Positions 63,095 through 64,000 of a stretch of 64,000 bases of DNA are shown here, piece by piece (positions within the stretch are counted from its first letter, which is position 1; every line of letters starts with the position of its first letter). The notes beneath the pieces were generated by a model. That model was not told where the DNA came from. It searched no databases and worked only from the letters and a program-made list of their open reading frames with translations. Location: positions 1,823,223 through 1,887,222 of the forward strand of contig JADKCY010000002.1 of the NCBI GenBank assembly GCA_016718605.1, given 5' to 3'. A program made the position numbers and the translations under genes. This DNA is from Lysobacterales bacterium. Lineage in GTDB: Bacteria > Pseudomonadota > Gammaproteobacteria > Xanthomonadales > Xanthomonadaceae.

Positions 63095-64000
63095 GTGTCA
63101 ACCACGGATCGTTCAATGACCTCGATGAACCCGGATGGCGTGGAGACAGTCGCACATGTCGCGAACTGTCCTGGATGCGACCAGCCTCACCATTACTTCG
63201 AAGTTACTTTTCCGCTTGAGAATGACCGTGGCTATTGGGAGGTGAACTGCTCCAAGTGCAACGAGCTATTTGTTATCGAACTCAGCAATCCTCGGGAGTC
63301 AGATGGCAACCTCAGCAGGCAAATAAGGGCGCGCCATGAGGAGCCCTTCGATGGAGATCGGGCAGTCGTCGCGCGCGACGTGCTCCAACACAACATTGAT
63401 CTGAACCGAAATTCCTGGTCATTCAATTACTCGGCGGTCTCGCTCTACCGATGCGCGAAGGATTCCTCCAACTTGGAGGTGCTCGCGAAGCACGCATTGG
63501 GAGCGAACATTGCCGGAATCCTTGCAGCTTACAACACCGCGGTGAATTACCTATTGAAAGGAGGGGCAGACCACGATATTGCATTGGCGCGTGTTCCTCT
63601 GACCTGCTCGTGCGGCGGGAAGCACACGGCCACCTACTATGCGCGACTGGCGTTGGGCACCGAGTCCGGTCCGAGCTCGGAAGATGACTTTCTTCTCGCC
63701 GACGTTTCCGGCGCCATGATGGAGAAGACGTTGGATGGCGTCGTATCCAAGGACGAGGCCATGGACATTCTTGAAAAGCTTGTCATTAGGTGGAACCTTT
63801 TGGCCGATCAGATTTTGATCGTTGCCCCGTTTGTGGGCTCGATCTACCTATCCAATGAGAAGCAATTGGTCATATGGAGGTGGCTCCTGCGAATGCTCAA
63901 CGCCGAGAAGTCTGTTTTCTTGACTCGTGGGGCGACCTACAAGGCTTACAAGCAGGCGATGGAAGCGGACGGCGTTCCAGTTGATTTGCTTGAAAAGTTC
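63095..64000 (+). CDS. Truncated zinc-ribbon protein with a PLD-like segment
   Basis: The frame is open to the window edge (302 residues visible). I chose a GTG at 63095, with AGGA nine bases upstream; an ATG at 63116 is possible. The N-terminus has a zinc ribbon, NCPGCDQP and NCSKCNELF, and CSCGGKHTA follows in the middle. From residue ~240 QILIVAPFVGSIYLS ... SVFLTRG resembles the strands of phospholipase D-like nucleases (IVAPF then a TR after a strand), though no HKD motif is in the visible part. It is probably island cargo and perhaps a defence nuclease; the family is uncertain. Confidence 0.55.
   Translation, partial: MSTTDRSMTSMNPDGVETVAHVANCPGCDQPHHYFEVTFPLENDRGYWEVNCSKCNELFVIELSNPRESDGNLSRQIRARHEEPFDGDRAVVARDVLQHNIDLNRNSWSFNYSAVSLYRCAKDSSNLEVLAKHALGANIAGILAAYNTAVNYLLKGGADHDIALARVPLTCSCGGKHTATYYARLALGTESGPSSEDDFLLADVSGAMMEKTLDGVVSKDEAMDILEKLVIRWNLLADQILIVAPFVGSIYLSNEKQLVIWRWLLRMLNAEKSVFLTRGATYKAYKQAMEADGVPVDLLEKF

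Larger units (their letters stand above)
30383..64000 (+). mobile_element. Tn7-like transposon/genomic island inserted downstream of glmS (right end not in window)
   Basis: A Tn7-like element appears to begin 22 bases after the glmS stop, the place Tn7 uses. The support is a terminal TGATGG with three related repeats (next entry), a complete tnsA-tnsB-tnsC set, a TnsD-type TniQ protein and a second tniQ between 54.2 and 61.6 kb, and defence cargo in between. ATATC at 30378-30382 would be the expected 5-base target duplication. No matching outer end is visible before 64000, so the element is open to the right, or more than one element is stacked here. Confidence 0.65.

Noticed and set aside
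30383..64000. Possible CRISPR-associated transposon
   Set aside because: No cas genes and no CRISPR-like repeat arrays are visible; the TnsD/TniQ pair points to protein-guided targeting.
1..64000. tRNA or rRNA genes as island anchors
   Set aside because: No cloverleaf or rRNA-like stretch was recognised; the island is anchored at glmS instead.

Overview
The window looks like a chromosomal segment of a high-GC gammaproteobacterium, probably of the Xanthomonadales/Lysobacterales kind. That placement is an inference from gene content, coding style and two perfect Crp/Clp-type sites; there is no rRNA or other phylogenetic marker. It splits at the glmS stop codon (30361) into an exopolysaccharide (EPS) and natural-product locus on the left and a large Tn7-like defence island on the right.

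Left part (1-27834). Genes for an outer-membrane beta-barrel (cut by the window edge), a tyrosine-kinase-like ATPase, a Wzz/GumC-type chain-length protein and a Wza-type export protein run leftward as a tight operon. This order is the one found in exosortase A (XrtA/PEP-CTERM) associated EPS loci. A divergent J-domain membrane protein, a polyprenyl-phosphate sugar transferase and a UDP-sugar dehydrogenase follow. A rightward operon then begins behind a perfect TGTGA-N6-TCACA site: a UDP-sugar 4-epimerase, a 4848-residue NRPS/PKS megasynthase, two alpha/beta hydrolases, a formyltransferase/beta-propeller fusion, galE and a VanZ-like gene. Most junctions in it overlap. The megasynthase reads A(Ser)-T-KS-AT-ACP-aminotransferase-C-A(Ser)-T-C-T-C-A(Gly)-T, with one module lacking an A domain and no thioesterase. 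The arrangement suggests a short serine-derived peptide carrying a beta-amino acid unit, made together with an exopolysaccharide.

Middle (27856-30361). An Lrp/AsnC regulator and glmS.

Right part (30383-64000, open at the right edge). A putative transposon end with three AATTAAG-type repeats begins 22 bases after the glmS stop, the position expected for attTn7. The cargo is a retron (reverse transcriptase plus Xre protein, with a candidate msr-msd RNA), a type I BREX system whose pglX carries four compensating frameshifts, and a leftward operon of an Hsp70-TPR protein, unknown proteins, a zinc-ribbon protein and a histone-deacetylase-like enzyme. The transposition genes tnsA-tnsB-tnsC run rightward, with tnsD and a frameshifted tniQ convergent to them. 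Past them lie a broken antitoxin-like gene, an unknown gene, and a truncated zinc-ribbon protein that may be a phospholipase D-like nuclease.

Seven frameshifts lie between about 39 and 62 kb and none was noticed in the left part, so this stretch is either decaying or less accurately sequenced.
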